Part shown: positions 35,095 to 47,639 of the stretch, in pieces | Position numbering within the stretch: the stretch's first letter is position 1 | Layout of the letters: each line of letters starts with the position of its first letter | Source: Ignelater luminosus | Lineage: Eukaryota; Arthropoda; Insecta; Coleoptera; Elateridae | Assembly: GCA_011009095.1 (NCBI GenBank) | Contig: VTPC01000641.1 | Coordinates: forward strand, 1-64,000 | Reading direction: 5' to 3' | Length of the DNA stretch: 64,000 bases | Translations under genes and position numbers: made by a program | Notes under the pieces: generated by a model | The model's database searches: none | The model's input: the letters and a program-made list of their open reading frames with translations, nothing else | Told to the model about the DNA's origin: nothing

Positions 35095-36180
35095 ATGGAA
35101 CGATACACGCTTCAACAACGCATTGAAATTATTAAAATTCACTATAAAAATGGTGAAAATTTGGCAGAGACGGTTCGTAAAACTCGAACATTTTTGGGTC
35201 ACCGTGAAGCACCTTGTCGGACCGCAATACAGAAATTGGTGAAAAAATTCGAGCTCTTGGGACAAGTTAGTGATGTGAAGAATAAAACCCGTGCACGTCG
35301 CTCAAGAACAGCCGAGAATATTGCTGTTGTAGCCGAAAGTGTTAAAGAAAACCCAGGTTTGTCCATTCCTCGTCGTTCTTTGGAATTAGCCATTCCACAA
35401 ACGTCATTACACCGTATTTTGCATAAAGATTTGGGTCTTAAGGCTTATAAAGTCCAGTTAACACAAGAACTCAAGCCGGCCGATCATCAACAACGTCGTG
35501 TCTTTGCTGATTGGGTCGTTGAAATGCATGAAAATGATCCAGAATTCCATCGAAAAATCATCTTGAGTGATGAGGCCCATTTCCACCTCGGTGGCTTCGT
35601 CAACAAGCAAAATTGTCGGATCTGGGGCTCAGAAAATCCAAGAGTTATTGTTGAAAAGTCTCTCTATCCTCAACGTGTGACTGTTTGGTGCGGTTTATGG
35701 TCCGGCGGAGTCATTGGACCTTACTTTTTCGAAAATGAGGCTGGAGCAACAGTTACGGTGACTGGATTGCGCTATCGAGAGATGATTAACGATTTTTTAT
35801 GGCCGGAATTGGATGGTATTGATCTGGACAACGTTTACTTTCAACAAGACGGCGCTACGTGCCACACAAGCAACGAAACCATTGATCTTTTACGGAAAAA
35901 GTTTCCGGACCGTGTTATCTCTCGAAGAGGTGATCACAATTGGCCACCGAGATCTTGTGATTTAACACCTTGCGACTTCTTTCTTTGGGGCCACTTGAAA
36001 GAGAAGGTCTACGCCAACAGCCCAGCGTCGATTCAAGACCTCAAAGATGGAATTCGTGAGGCTATCGAGGACGTAGGGCAGCCACTTTGCGATTTGGCTA
36101 TGGAAAATTTCATGAAAAGGATATTGTCCTGTAAGCGTGGTCGTGGTGGTCATTTGCTTGATGTTATTTTCCACTATTAA
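35095..36180 (+). CDS. Mariner-family transposase, DD41D, intact
   Basis: This 361-residue enzyme would bind the element ends and catalyse cut-and-paste transposition into TA sites in the nucleus. Residues 1-60 form the first helix-turn-helix region (RIEIIKIHYKNGENLAET), of the kind seen in the DUF4817 group of insect elements. A basic linker KNKTRARRSR lies at 63-72, and residues 73-120 form a second DNA-binding region ending in LHRILHKDLGLKAYKVQL. The catalytic core shows D159 in ILSDEAHFHLGG, D252 in FQQDGATCHTS and D294 in LTPCDFFLWG. There are 92 residues between the first two, as in Mos1, and 41 between the last two, so this is DD41D (rosa/Visitor-like spacing), not DD34D. The length suits the family. 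The first ATG follows the leader at a natural position, and no stop interrupts the frame. The third position is Asp, as in mariner, not Glu as in Tc1. Confidence 0.93.
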   Translation: MERYTLQQRIEIIKIHYKNGENLAETVRKTRTFLGHREAPCRTAIQKLVKKFELLGQVSDVKNKTRARRSRTAENIAVVAESVKENPGLSIPRRSLELAIPQTSLHRILHKDLGLKAYKVQLTQELKPADHQQRRVFADWVVEMHENDPEFHRKIILSDEAHFHLGGFVNKQNCRIWGSENPRVIVEKSLYPQRVTVWCGLWSGGVIGPYFFENEAGATVTVTGLRYREMINDFLWPELDGIDLDNVYFQQDGATCHTSNETIDLLRKKFPDRVISRRGDHNWPPRSCDLTPCDFFLWGHLKEKVYANSPASIQDLKDGIREAIEDVGQPLCDLAMENFMKRILSCKRGRGGHLLDVIFHY

Positions 36181-36205
36181 CGGCATACCTTCCTCTTTAT
36201 AATGA

Positions 36206-36211
36206 AATAAA
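36206..36211 (+). promoter_or_regulatory. Polyadenylation signal of the transposase gene
   Basis: AATAAA 26 bases after the TAA stop and inside the element, so the transposon carries its own 3' processing signal. Confidence 0.6.
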
Positions 36212-36254
36212 CATCCGATCATTTATATTAAAAAATGGCACTTTTCTTTGAATA

Positions 36255-36285
36255 TCAAAATAACACCTCTTATTGGAAAACCCTT
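36255..36285 (-). repeat. Right terminal inverted repeat of the mariner element
   Basis: 31 bp, perfect inverted match to 34981-35011, followed by the TA duplication at 36286-36287. Confidence 0.95.
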
Positions 36286-36287
36286 TA

Positions 36288-37331
36288 GATTCATTGAATA
36301 TGAACTTATCGTTTCATTTTGTTTTATAATATTCAGTAAGTTATTTATATTGTTTACAGATATTTCGTCCAGGGTTCCTTTAAAGTTTTATTGTTAAAAT
36401 TGTTACCGTACGTAACTTTTCGTAAAATTTAATCGCCTTACAGTCGTCTAAACATTTTTTATAGTTATCAGTTCGTAGAAAATTCTGTTGATACTTCAGC
36501 ATTTTATGTTTGACAGAAAGCCTGATTTACATTTGAATCATGAGCGTTTGTAAGTTTCCACGGTCTTTATGTCTGCCCATATTAGTATCAGTAATACAGT
36601 GTGGTTCCGGCTTTTTTATTAATTCTGGATCACTTACATGTAAAAAATCTGGATTGCCCCTAAGTAAGTTTTAGCCCGACCACCAACAAGACTGCTTCGG
36701 CGTCGGGCCGCAAAGTTTCTACCGTGAATTCATTTTTTTTTAGTTTTTCGTATCGTACGTGTTTTCAAAGGCTGGTTTTGGAAACACAGTAACGACCCTC
36801 TTGGTCGGATTAAATAATTCTGGAGTTCACGTGTAGTAGGAAGTATTTTCCCCGTTCGGTCTCGTTTTGCTATTTTGTATCGCAAAATAACTATTGTCCA
36901 TGTAGTTGGGATCGTATTGTTACAAAGCCAAGTAGAATTTTGCCGTCGCTTATAGAGCATTTTATCGCCCCGTAAGGAAATGGAGAATTGTTTTTTTTTT
37001 GTACTGCTCTTAAAGACATTCAAGTGTTGATTTTGGAGTTAGCCAAGATCTTCTGCTATGTTTGGTGTATCTTTTACCTTTTGCAAGATATGAATTTATT
37101 TTGGCGCCGTTTGGTGGAAATGGCGCTCTCTCTTTCAACTACGAATTAAAGTTTGTGATGTGTTAAATAAAATGCAAGTTACGTGTATTAAAAGCCTTTA
37201 TGTGGTAGCAATGACGCGGGGTATTGCTTTGTTTTTTCTTGTTGAGACGTTCATATGGTCAGCAAAGGCAAAGAACGCTTATTAAAGTAAGGTTTATGTT
37301 TATATAGTAATTATGTTACCCTTTAGGTACC
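36288..37331. other. Unassigned stretch with GC-richer core
   Basis: At 36,674-36,708 gcccgac and gtcgggc form a 7-bp stem with a 21-base loop. A minus frame of 97 codons (36,730-37,023) is Lys- and Arg-rich and ends in a run of basic residues. It resembles no family I know. The core at 36,590-37,030 is less AT-rich than the surroundings. I cannot say whether it is a host conserved block or an old repeat. Confidence 0.35.
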
Positions 37332-37609
37332 TTTTTTTTAGGTATTTTAGTTAAAAATTTAAGCTTTAGGTTCAGGTAAGAACGTTATTTACTATCTTTG
37401 AACCCCCCCATCTTCGACTTCGAGCTACGGGATTGGACATCTTCCGATTTCTGGCATACACGGGAATTAGGCCTCTTTTTCAGTTTTTTCCCGTTACACT
37501 ATTTTATGTGTGAGAGGCGATCGACTGATGTGAGTTGATGTTCGGCTGGGATTCAAACACTAAGAGAGAGTGTAAAATGTTGACAAGCTTTTTATATCAC
37601 TAGCTCATG
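37332..37609 (-). mobile_element. tRNA-derived SINE
   Basis: On the minus strand an A box TAGTGATATAA (37602-37592) and a B box GTTTGAATCC (37558-37549) are separated by 33 nt, as in tRNA genes. The head resembles the CTAGTGGTTAAAAGC type seen in many tRNA-derived SINEs. A unique body follows (agccgaacatcaactcacat, ggcgatcgactgatg on the plus strand) and the 3' side ends in an A-rich run (plus-strand T8 at 37,332-37,339). The acceptor stem does not pair, so it is not a tRNA gene. Both ends are approximate and no target duplication was found. Confidence 0.55.
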
Positions 37610-39779
37610 CAAAAAGCGGGGTTCTATTGTAGTCTTCGTAGAAAATATACAATAATGATGTTCTGAAAATCTTGACAAAAGTTTCGGGTTTAGATCTTCA
37701 AGGGAAAATTGATGTAGGTCCTCTAGGAAGAATTTAGACAAAAACAAAATTCTTCTAGAAACATTTACAATGTGAAACTTTAAGATATTTCAAAAAACTA
37801 TTGAAGCACGTTTGAAAGGAATTAATTGACAAACGGCAAAACCTTTTTTCTATGAAAGTTTTAACGTGCAAAACATTCAAAAATATCTTCAAGGAATTAA
37901 CAGGTATATGTAAGACCCTTTTTCCTTAGAGGTTTATTGCGCGTCCGTCATATTCCCAATAAGGCAATGTTCTACGAATTTCTAGTATTTACGAAGCGAG
38001 CCTACAATATTAATGTTAAATACTACTGTAACAAAATATTATGTTAGATTAACAGGCTAAGACTACATGAAAATTCTGAATCATGCATACATATCATTTA
38101 ACTTGTATTTTAGAAATTGACTTCGTTTAAAGTTGTGGATTAACTTTGCTCAGTGTTTTAAATCTTACAACTTCACATACATAAGCGGATAAAAAAAACC
38201 TAACAGTATATTTGACTAATACTTTCCCATGCTCAAGGCTGCCAACTAACTAGTCAGGGATAGTCTGATTTTAACTATGTTAATAGTTTTTTCAGGCTAT
38301 TTCAGAAGCAGAGACGGTTTGTGTAACTCAAAGGTCTTTTTAAATCTACTGAACTTGAAAAATAGATATTTGTTCAGCCTTTTCGTGCAAATAAATACAC
38401 AATGGAAACCTCAATTTTAATAAAGATTTTTTTTATTTTCTTTTTTTATTGTAATAGCAGCTTAAATTACTCTTTAAAATATGCAGGGAATTTTATCATT
38501 GTTTTATTTTCAGTCAGAGAACTAAAGCCTAATGAAAACTACAAACGAAACAACTAAATATTTTACAATTCCATGATATAAAAAGCATGCAGTGCAGCAG
38601 TGCAAAGTCGTTTTAAGTTTCTAAATTAAATTTAAAGCGTATACAAAAGCAAGTTTGTTATTTTATTATAAATACTATGTTGGAAGCGATCTACGTACGT
38701 TCTAATTATTTACGTTATTTTCCCGTCTCTAGAGCTTCTCATAAAGTGATTTGCGAGTTTTCTATTTCCACTTTTCTTTATTGTTAGTTTTTTAATACAG
38801 AGTTAATAAAGGTAAGTATTCTTTTAATGCTGAGAATATACTTCAATTGCGATAGAAATTTACAAAAACATTAGATTAATAAAGTGACACGATCTCCATT
38901 ATCCCGATGTAAATAGGGCAAGTCTTTGTTTTTTCAGAAACACAGCCACTCACAAAATGAACTACTCCAAACAAGCGCTGCAGACCATTGTTGCAGGAAT
39001 AGCTTGTTTTCTGTTTTCTTTGTATAATTTTTCATTATTAAAAACATTAATACGAGAAAAATAATAACCCCATGCCGCAGAAGCTTGCATTGTCCCGGTA
39101 TGTTAAATGGCACTCAACTGCAGATAGTTATAATCAGGATGCGGAAATAAAGATTCTCTTAAATTGCTTTTTATTTGGCCTCTGCTAAAAATACATTCTA
39201 GTTATTATTGTCGCGTGATATTAACGGCGGAAAAATAAAGTTATAAAGAGTTCCGCTACCTAAAGTTAACTAGCTTAGGTCAGAAAATTACTTTTGGAAT
39301 GGGAAGAACGATTGTTTCTTTGTTAATTTAATTCTCTCGAGGTTTACTCCTGAGAGCCACAGAAAATTAAAATCAAATCCCATACTGAAATCATTCTTTC
39401 TCATCTGTAAAGTGAATCCCTCCACGTTCTTATAGAACCCATTTGTAAAAGGATCATAGAGGTTTTTATTTGTGTAAAAGCTAGTTAATAAATTTCTGGT
39501 GGAAACTAGAAAAACTAATTTATTAATGCTTTTGAGACATTAAACATATTATGACAGTTGGTGAAAAATAATTTATGACTATCATCCAACAAACCACAAA
39601 AGGACATCAACAAATGATGATGTGAGAAGTTTGGTCGCAACAATAACAGCTCTTTGTCGTATTTGATAATATATTAAGTGTGGAGCAAATTATACCTACA
39701 CCCTTCTAGCATATCAAGTGGCCTGCGTTTTTCCGTCTAGTCTGAATCATTACCGGCCTATTTTTGTGAAAGTTTTGTG
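37610..39779. other. Non-coding stretch
   Basis: AT-rich, with no frame or repeat that I can support. A donor-like aggtaagt at 38,810 has no accompanying exon features. Confidence 0.45.
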
Positions 39780-40092
39780 GATGTAGAGAACCGGATACGA
39801 AGCGAGTGGTCTCGTGGCGGAAAGGCGGGTGGTGAGTGAGCAGCAATACACACCAAGGGTCGTGCCGGCATCACGCAAACTGGTGGTCACGCGCGGCCTG
39901 CAACCGACAGCTGCAGGACTGCAACAGCAGTGCGAATTTAAAAGCCGCATTTTAACTCACTGTAACATAATTCAACCAGGCCATTATTTTGAGCCGACAA
40001 AGATCATGATTAATTACAAAGATATGTTCGAACAAATAGGATTGCCCATCACCGCCGCCCTAATAACGTATACCAGGATTAAAAGGTGACTG
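39780..40092 (+). other. GC-rich patch with open frames on both strands, possible exon or promoter
   Basis: An abrupt GC- and CpG-rich block in AT-rich surroundings. The plus frame 39,814-40,089 is open for 91 codons (start AERRVVSEQQYTPRVV, end YKDMFEQIGLPITAA) and a 66-codon minus frame (39,750-39,950) overlaps it. A strong donor-like gtgagt lies at 39,831-39,836. I recognise neither protein. The composition fits a first exon, a 5' untranslated region or a promoter-proximal CpG patch of an unseen gene, or a conserved non-coding block. Confidence 0.25.
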
Positions 40093-43000
40093 GAATATAT
40101 GTATACAACTTTTAATTCTAGAAATGTTAGAGAAATTCATTTTCTGTTAATTAATTTCATATGGTCTACCAGTAACCTCGAGCTAATTTAATTAATTTTA
40201 ATTTCATGCAGTATTACTACTCGTGCACGCATATGCCTTTTGCAGTTGGTTCTACTGAAATCCATAAAAGAAAAGTTTGTTGGAGGCATTACAGGACACT
40301 AACCCAACATTTTTTTTTGGATTTTATAATCTGCCAAAAAGGTAAATATTCGAAATTTTAAATTAAGATGTTTTGCATATTTAATGCAATACAAATTGTT
40401 TTCATCACCTGTTTCCTTTTACAATCTCTTTACGAATTATGTTCAGATCCATCAAATTAATTTTTATTTTGAATTTAATTAAGTTAATTGACAGGATTAC
40501 CTGATTATATTAAAACGCAAGCAAATAATTCAAAACTTGAAGCTTTATCTTTCCCAATTTTATTGTTTTAAGCTCACATCACAATCAGTAAACATTTTAA
40601 ACAATGTAATTTGCATGTGTATTAATTATTAATTCACTTTAGGTATTATGTAAATGCTGATAAATTCAGTTTGTTGATATGACCATTATGTAAAGCAATG
40701 ATTCTAAATAAAAAAAATTTTTATTATTTATAACATCGATTTTTTATTTTATTAGAAAGTTTATTATATTTAATTATATTTTTTAGATGCAGTGACGAAC
40801 TTTTGTTTAGGAAATAAATTGATAAACTATCAATAGACCTCAACAACTAAAAATAACTAAAAAAATAAATAAGTTGGAACGAATCCAAGCGTTACTGTGC
40901 GTTATTCACGAAAAACGAAGTAGTACCTATAAACCAAGAATAGCAATTCATGGTAATTAGTGCGTGTTTGACCTTGTAAATGTTTTCCCGTAAGGATTTG
41001 TTAAAAGAGCTTATCGGTAGTTTACATGTTACCAACATTTCATGGTGTGAATTGCATTTTCAGCTGCAATGTTTTCTTTTCAGTTTCTTAGTCAAATTTT
41101 TATTTTAGATTAATTTGGATTTGTTGACTTTCTTACTGTTATATATTATTGAAAACAATCGATTTTTATCTTATTACTTGGGTTGATTTTGATATAGAAA
41201 ATAAAGATGCTGTTCTAAGAAAATCTTCTGTTTTCGTTTCTGTCACAAATTTTGGAAGTCATAACAAATAACCTGAATTTTTTAAATTCCATAACTTTGC
41301 CAATGAAACTTGAACTTGAGACACCCTATATACATTATTACAAAAGAGAAATGTCATTTTGCTATTTTCCAGGCTTCTGCAAAATATGGTTGTTAAAATG
41401 CAACTAACTAGGTATTTATTATCATCTATCAGAGAGTCTTGAAATCTTGAACTGTTGGTTTTTTTCTACACGTTACATTTCTATTCCAAGTGCAATTACA
41501 TTTCTGTTACTATGAAAAGTAATACCATGTTACCTTCTCATAAAAACGACAAATTCGACACGCTTCAGACACAACCTTTGATAATAAACTTTCAAACTTT
41601 TACTTAAAGACTAAAGATGTTTTTTAATAATTGACCACGCTGAAAAAACTAAAGCACCGTCTTTGCTTTGCATCGCAATACTCAGTTTTGGAAATATCAA
41701 GATCGGTCACCCCGCCGCCCCAAATCATTGATAAATGCATTGCTAATGGGTTATGATACTTTTGAATTTTTCGGATTCTCATTTAGCAGCAGCGGAATCT
41801 GGCAAATAGGTCTGAGCAAAAGCTTCTGTACAAGAGAGCTCCTGAAGATTGAATTTACCATGTTGCCAAAGCATTAGCACCGTGCCATCTAGCATTTCAC
41901 CTCCAACTTGATTCTAATATACTTGGAACTTTGCGTAAAATAAGGATCAAGGCAAGTGCACCGGTGGAATTGGGAGTGTCGTAATGAATAAGTTTATTCT
42001 TCAAGGAAGGAAAGTGTACAGTCATCAGAAAGTGAAGTAGGAGTCTGAATTCTCAGTTCATGAGTGTGCAAGAGATCCTTATGTGGACTGTGGAATGAAC
42101 AGAAGGAAGTTCAGGCTGGTGTGCTACAGTTTCGAGCTGGTGTGGTGATAAAAAATCTACAAATAAAGAACGAAAACTTTTACGTAGAATTCTTGCAGTT
42201 ACCCAACGCCAAACTTTTCTGACAGCAACCTGGCGAATTCTGTATGGTCAGGGCAGTGAGAGATGCCCCAAAGAAGAGACACCTGTGAAGGGACTCGGTG
42301 ACTTACTTATAAATGCTTTGAAAACTTGGAGAAGATATTTGCAAGCCGTCGCGTCCATCTGATATTAGCATGTAATTTAAAACTTATGGTTTTGGTCCGT
42401 CTAGACCACCCGAAAAACCGAATAAAAGAAGAAGCGTAGTGGAGTTGCAGGTTCAAGTATCAAAAAATTTTAGTAACAATTTACATTCGAACTAACAAGG
42501 CAGCTAGGTAAACCTTTTACTTCTGAAATACAAAAGACAATAAGAATAATCAAATGCAAACAGCCCTGAATACAGGCTGTCCCGTTTAACAATCTACAAT
42601 TTTTTATTTGTGAAAATTTGTTTTCTACTAATACAATTCGACCTCTAGATTGCAAAAAATGAAATTGGAACAACAACCTATCAAACCGGAAACGACGCCA
42701 AATTTCATTTGTTACATGGAACTATTGCTCACAAAGCTATAGGCGTACCAGAGGTATAAAATTGATAATAGCCAGAATTAGTATAAAAAACCATTAAGAC
42801 TAGAAAAAATTAGCTAAAATTAGAGCTCACTGCAAGACTAAAATTAGAATGTGGATTCTAAACGGTACTATTTGAGAAAAGTGAAATCAAAGCCTAAGAA
42901 GCTTTAAATTCAAACGGTACAAGGTAGTATGACTGTGAAGATTTTTGCTTTAGCTATTGTCCTTTTACTTTTTTTGGTTATTGACTAGCTTTAAGTAGAA

Positions 43001-44147
43001 TCCGTAAAAAGTTTTTTGCATTGGGCACAGCATTAATACATGAATCGAACAGTATGTCACCAACTATCTATAGCTGAGAAAAAAGATTATTTTCTATAGC
43101 GACCATGGTTTCTCCAGAATCAGAACGCTAAAATTATAGTGGTTGTTATTACAAGTAGGGAGAGTTACTATCGCATGCTTGCTTTATGTCTGGTTATAAA
43201 CAAACCGCTCTACTGTTTCAGGCTTCAGGCCGACGTTCGTCTTAAGTCGCTGATTTCTGTTCCTATGCATCTGGCAACATCCATTCCAACTTCAAAAAGC
43301 ACATAGTTCGCAGTATAAACAAGTAAAGGATTTAAATCAGATGTAATCACTAATAAGTAGTGACTAGAAGAATATCTTGTAACACCAGTGCTGCTTTGGA
43401 ATATCCAAGAATATTTAGCAAACGACTCAGTAATTAAAGATACCAATTTAGCAAACATCACATAAAACATCCATTTTCAGCAAAATTAGGTGTCAACAAC
43501 CTTTGTAAACCGAAATGAATAAGCATCTATGTACATGCACTGAATTTGCTCATCAAAATGATGAAAGCAATTATACAATGGAATTGCCCAAAGAGATATC
43601 AATAATTCTCTGAAAAACCATGAAATTGTTTTAGGTTTATCGGGTTCAGTAAAAAAGTTATTAGTCTGTTTACAGGTTTTTCAGTAGTGTAGGTATTTTC
43701 CATTACGATACAAGGTTGCTTTCCTAAATCCAAAAAGATTCAGACTGAATGTTGCTGTACCAGAAACCAAGCATATTTTATAGCTTTCCTTTCTGTTATA
43801 AAAAATCTCTTTGCGATTAAATTCTTCAGTTCAATAAAAAACAAACCTTGTTGTTTACTATGCCAAAATCTGTTATTTCTTGTATATGTTATTAGCTTTG
43901 ATATGCAGATTTACATTGTAATGTTCAATAGAAATAAAAACAACAACTATAGTGTTAAACTAATAAAATGTGTAAAATACGAAAAAGACAACCAAACACA
44001 ACCAAGAGGAGTTTTAGGCAATTAATGTACACAGAAAACACAAAAAAACTTCTAAAAAACTTCTAGTTAGTTAATGTTTGCCCAATGTGATTATTTTAAT
44101 TATTTGGTCTAATTCCTCTTTGCTGTGAGTATTTTTCTTAACATATA
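40093..44147. other. Non-coding stretch
   Basis: The part at 41,640-42,440 is less AT-rich and looks like a decayed sequence of some kind, but no frame or motif identifies it. A solo mariner-like end word (gagacaccctata) lies at about 41,319-41,331 with no partner found. Nothing else is supported. Confidence 0.4.
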
Positions 44148-44287
44148 CAGTGTGTCCGCGGATTGAGTTGACAAGAGGAAAAACTTTTTTATTATTGGTT
44201 TTAGGACAAAATGTCACTTTTGATAAAATTTTTTGCTTGTTTCAAAACCTCCAATAATGGTAATATAATTTTGACGCGGACACACTG
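44148..44287. mobile_element. 140-bp MITE with CAGTGTGTCCGCG ends
   Basis: CAGTGTGTCCGCG at 44148-44160 is the exact inverse of 44275-44287. TA flanks both sides (44146-44147 and 44288-44289), and the identity extends through tata outside, so the pairing reaches 17 bp. The centre is AT-rich and non-coding. These ends are typical of small non-autonomous Tc1/mariner-type elements. Confidence 0.75.
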
Positions 44288-44289
44288 TA

Positions 44290-47200
44290 TATTGCTTGGT
44301 GATTAAGCACAATAAAGAATAACGTTATATACTTGGTTTTAACTCTTAATAATCAAACTAGCCATAGATCAAGTTTTGAGTTTGACAAAAATACAGCCAG
44401 AAAGTATTTCACCTTAAAGGGTAGTTCCTGTCAAAACATTCCCACCCTTTTGGCCACCTTCTTCACGTAATAATATTCAAGGAATATGAGACTCGCATGC
44501 AGTAGATGCCAATGTGTAAAATTGGTTTCTAAAATTCATACTCCTGCAAATAACTTTTTTTGCTTAAAATACCTCGATTAAGTGAGGGCAGTGATGATAA
44601 AGAAACGGAACCTATAAAATGTAAACAGGACGGACGATAACTTATTTGTGAGCAGGCAATGTGCAATCATTTCGTAGCTTTTCTTCTTACTAAAGACTCA
44701 ACAAAATTAATAATTTAGATTTGGGGTAGGACAGAACTCTGGATAAGATAGGCATATTTTCACAGTCTTGGTTTGCCAAAGAAATTATTTCTGGCAGTTA
44801 AGATATTGAGATTCCTGTTGCCTTGCTGTTAATTATGAAACATTAATAGGAATTCCAAAATGTCTTTAGATATTTAAAATTTTGGATTGAGAAGAAACTG
44901 CCTGTTCTCTTTGGGCAAGACGTGCCCAAAAGAATGGGTGATCGCGCTAGTATTTATCAGTTCTAAATCTGCAAAAGAAACAAATGAGTGATGGCTTAGA
45001 GAGGTCAGAAATTTCACCATCATAAAGGTAACCTTTTACGAGAATGGCATCAGACTTTTTATTCCTGCATTCATCATGTGATAACAATAATAATAAAAAT
45101 GATAATAATAACTGTTAACGTTATTTATTTTTATGTGTTCTCTTTAATTATTTTCTCTATATTATGAAGCGTTTCTGTCTAATTAGTAATTTTTGCTTCC
45201 TCGACAATGTCAGCAACGAACAAAGAATGAGTCGTTCTTTCCATTTTAATTTAATTTTTCTTCTCTCTGCTACCTCGTTGTGCGAATCGAAATTCTTTAT
45301 TTTATTTGTTACAGTTGTATCTTTTCTCCTCATTTTTCTCTAGCATAGGATGTTTTGTAGGTTTTCAAAGAAGCGTTGCTCGTTTTTTACCCCGGTTTCT
45401 ACTCGTTTTCACTATGATTGATTAAACCAAATCAACCTGTAGCATATCAAAATTAGCGGAAAAGACGAATTTAGTGTTTTGTTATGTTTAACTTGCTTTT
45501 AATTTATTTCTCTCGAATAAGTAGATAACATCAATTGATGTTTACGCTCGATATTTTTGTTATGGCAGCTAAAATGATTATAGAAAAAAGTTTTATGCAA
45601 AACAAGCAAGTGCTTCCAAGGCATGAAATAAAAGGTGAAAGACAAACAGAAAAGTTGATAGGTTTGAAATTTCAAGTTTGGAGATATAATTAGAATGTAC
45701 CACAATGACTTGGTTTTTCTTTCCATCGCGACCTATCTCACAGTCAAATATTTGCTTGTAAACGAAAGTTGTTATCACCTCGAAGATTAGTTTGTTTTTG
45801 AAGGATTAACTTGATTGTTTCTTAATTAACAGAATATTTAATTAGAAACTAAAATATTCCGTAGGTGGTAGACGGCGAAAGGATTTACGTTGAGATCCGA
45901 AAATGTTTGTACACCTCAAAATTAATTTGCTTTTAAAACCTTAAACAATATTGGAAAGCCACAGCTGCTCCTGAAAATTAGTAATTAAAAACTAGCGTTA
46001 AAACGAGCACCCCACGAGTTGCTCGTTTATTCAATAATAAACATTGGGTGTAAGCGTTAAGCTTTTTTAAGGCTTGTTATATTTTATTTTCGATTTGAAG
46101 CCGCTTGTATTTTTGCTCTTTTATGTGTATAGCGAGACCCGAGAACGCTGGGCATTCTCAAATATTCAGCAGATAACTGCAGGGAAATTGTTTTCTGTTT
46201 AAAAATGCCTGTTAATTTTTGTTTTTAAAGAAATAACTTCGAGAACAAGCCATAAAATTGCGAAGATTGCGTCATTTAATTTAATAGAAGTTCGTAGCTT
46301 GCGCGGAAGGAATTCAGCATCAACTTTTGATTTAATTAAAGATCTGAAAAGTTTTGTAAGACTCACTGGAAACCTTATAAATATAAAGTTGAGAGTTTGA
46401 TAAGTAATACCCGTACCTCATATTATTCATAATTTTAGATTTTATCTTCACGTCAATCCCGAAACGGTCGGTCTATTACGTCGCGAATATGAAATGTGGA
46501 AATTCGGTCGATCAAATTCCCGTAAATGTAACCAATGTATAATTTGCAATTTGTAAAACTTCCGTTATACTTCCGCACATCGCACTGATTTACTACCGTT
46601 ACCTCGCTACAAATCCCACGTAGAAAATTTACATAACTCGTATATGGTCGAGTAGAAAAAAGTCAGGAAGTTTGGAAGTGTGCACCGCTGTTAGCTCCTT
46701 TATACAGAATTAATCGGACGTGGAATTGACAGCTTCCCCCAGAACCTTGTGCACTTATTCTTTTATTCAGCTGTCACTTAAATCAATTTGTGTCTCTTGG
46801 AATTTCTTATAAACCTTGCCTTCCATCAGGACACAAGTTTTTCACTATTCTGTTTATTATAAGATTTAAATTAAAGATTTTAAAAGAATTTTGTATTTGC
46901 CGGCATAATACCTTTTTACCCATTTTATCCGTTAACGATTAAAGAGATAACCAGCCACATTAATCCAATGGCTTACAATTACAGTATTAAGCTTAACATT
47001 ATGCAACAGATTCCAACTTATATCCTGAAATGTACCGTTTTCTAGATATCCGGTGACAAAGTTAAATCAATGCCCCTAGTGGAGATACCTAAATAGTAGA
47101 TCAAAATGTTCTAAAACAAACTAGAAATTCAATTCAGATATTCCAAGATCTTGACAAAATGCTGTTTTACTCAAAAAGGATGCATCCTATGCAAAAACAA

Positions 47201-47639
47201 TACAAGGATTTTCTCTCTTAACAAAACTAAAAGCAATTCTAATTTTGGCAGATGCTTCAAACGAAATTACAATATTATAACCAACAGATTAATTTAGTTG
47301 GTTTTCTCAAAAAAAATGTTTTCTAATTTGTTCAATTAATACCGCAAGGAAAACGAGAACAGAGAAGGGCTTTGGTATGTTTCAATACTGAGTTTTGCAA
47401 CATCGTATGAAAACTTCCAATTTGATTGAATAATAACGGACAGCTTAATCATACAGTTGGTATCAACAATGGTTGCAACGACTGAATGTGTTCAAACAGC
47501 GGTTGTCGCTTCTATGATCGTGGACACTCGGTTCAGCATCTTTTCCCCGATGGACGACTTTTCCCTCTGGAAATAAGAGACTATTTCCTTAGGTGTATGC
47601 ACTCGGCAAAATAAGCAATTCTGGATGTTACAGTAATCA
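44290..47639. other. Non-coding stretch
   Basis: Contains a short ATA/ATG-rich microsatellite at 45,086-45,113. A patch at 46,430-46,790 has more CpG and evenly mixed bases than its surroundings and could be a conserved regulatory block, based only on composition. Minus frames at 45,499-45,778 overlap one another and are AT-driven. No gene is supported. Confidence 0.4.

Larger units (their letters stand above)
34981..36285 (+). mobile_element. Complete Tc1/mariner-superfamily transposon (DD41D type)
   Basis: The 1,305-bp element has perfect 31-bp terminal inverted repeats (34981-35011 and 36255-36285, starting AAGGGTTTTCC) and a TA duplication at 34979-34980 and 36286-36287. It encodes one uninterrupted transposase. 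A 114-bp leader precedes the ATG, and the 3' part after the stop is 105 bp. Identical ends, an undamaged gene and an intact target duplication show a recent insertion. The element is complete by every feature I can check. Confidence 0.95.

Noticed and set aside
37501-37609. A functional tRNA gene on the minus strand
   Set aside because: A and B boxes are present, but the acceptor and anticodon stems do not pair, and a SINE body follows.
41310-41335. Mariner-type end word gagacaccctata, also at about 34,131 and 52,789 in related forms
   Set aside because: No inverted partner at a plausible distance, so no element can be drawn from a single end.
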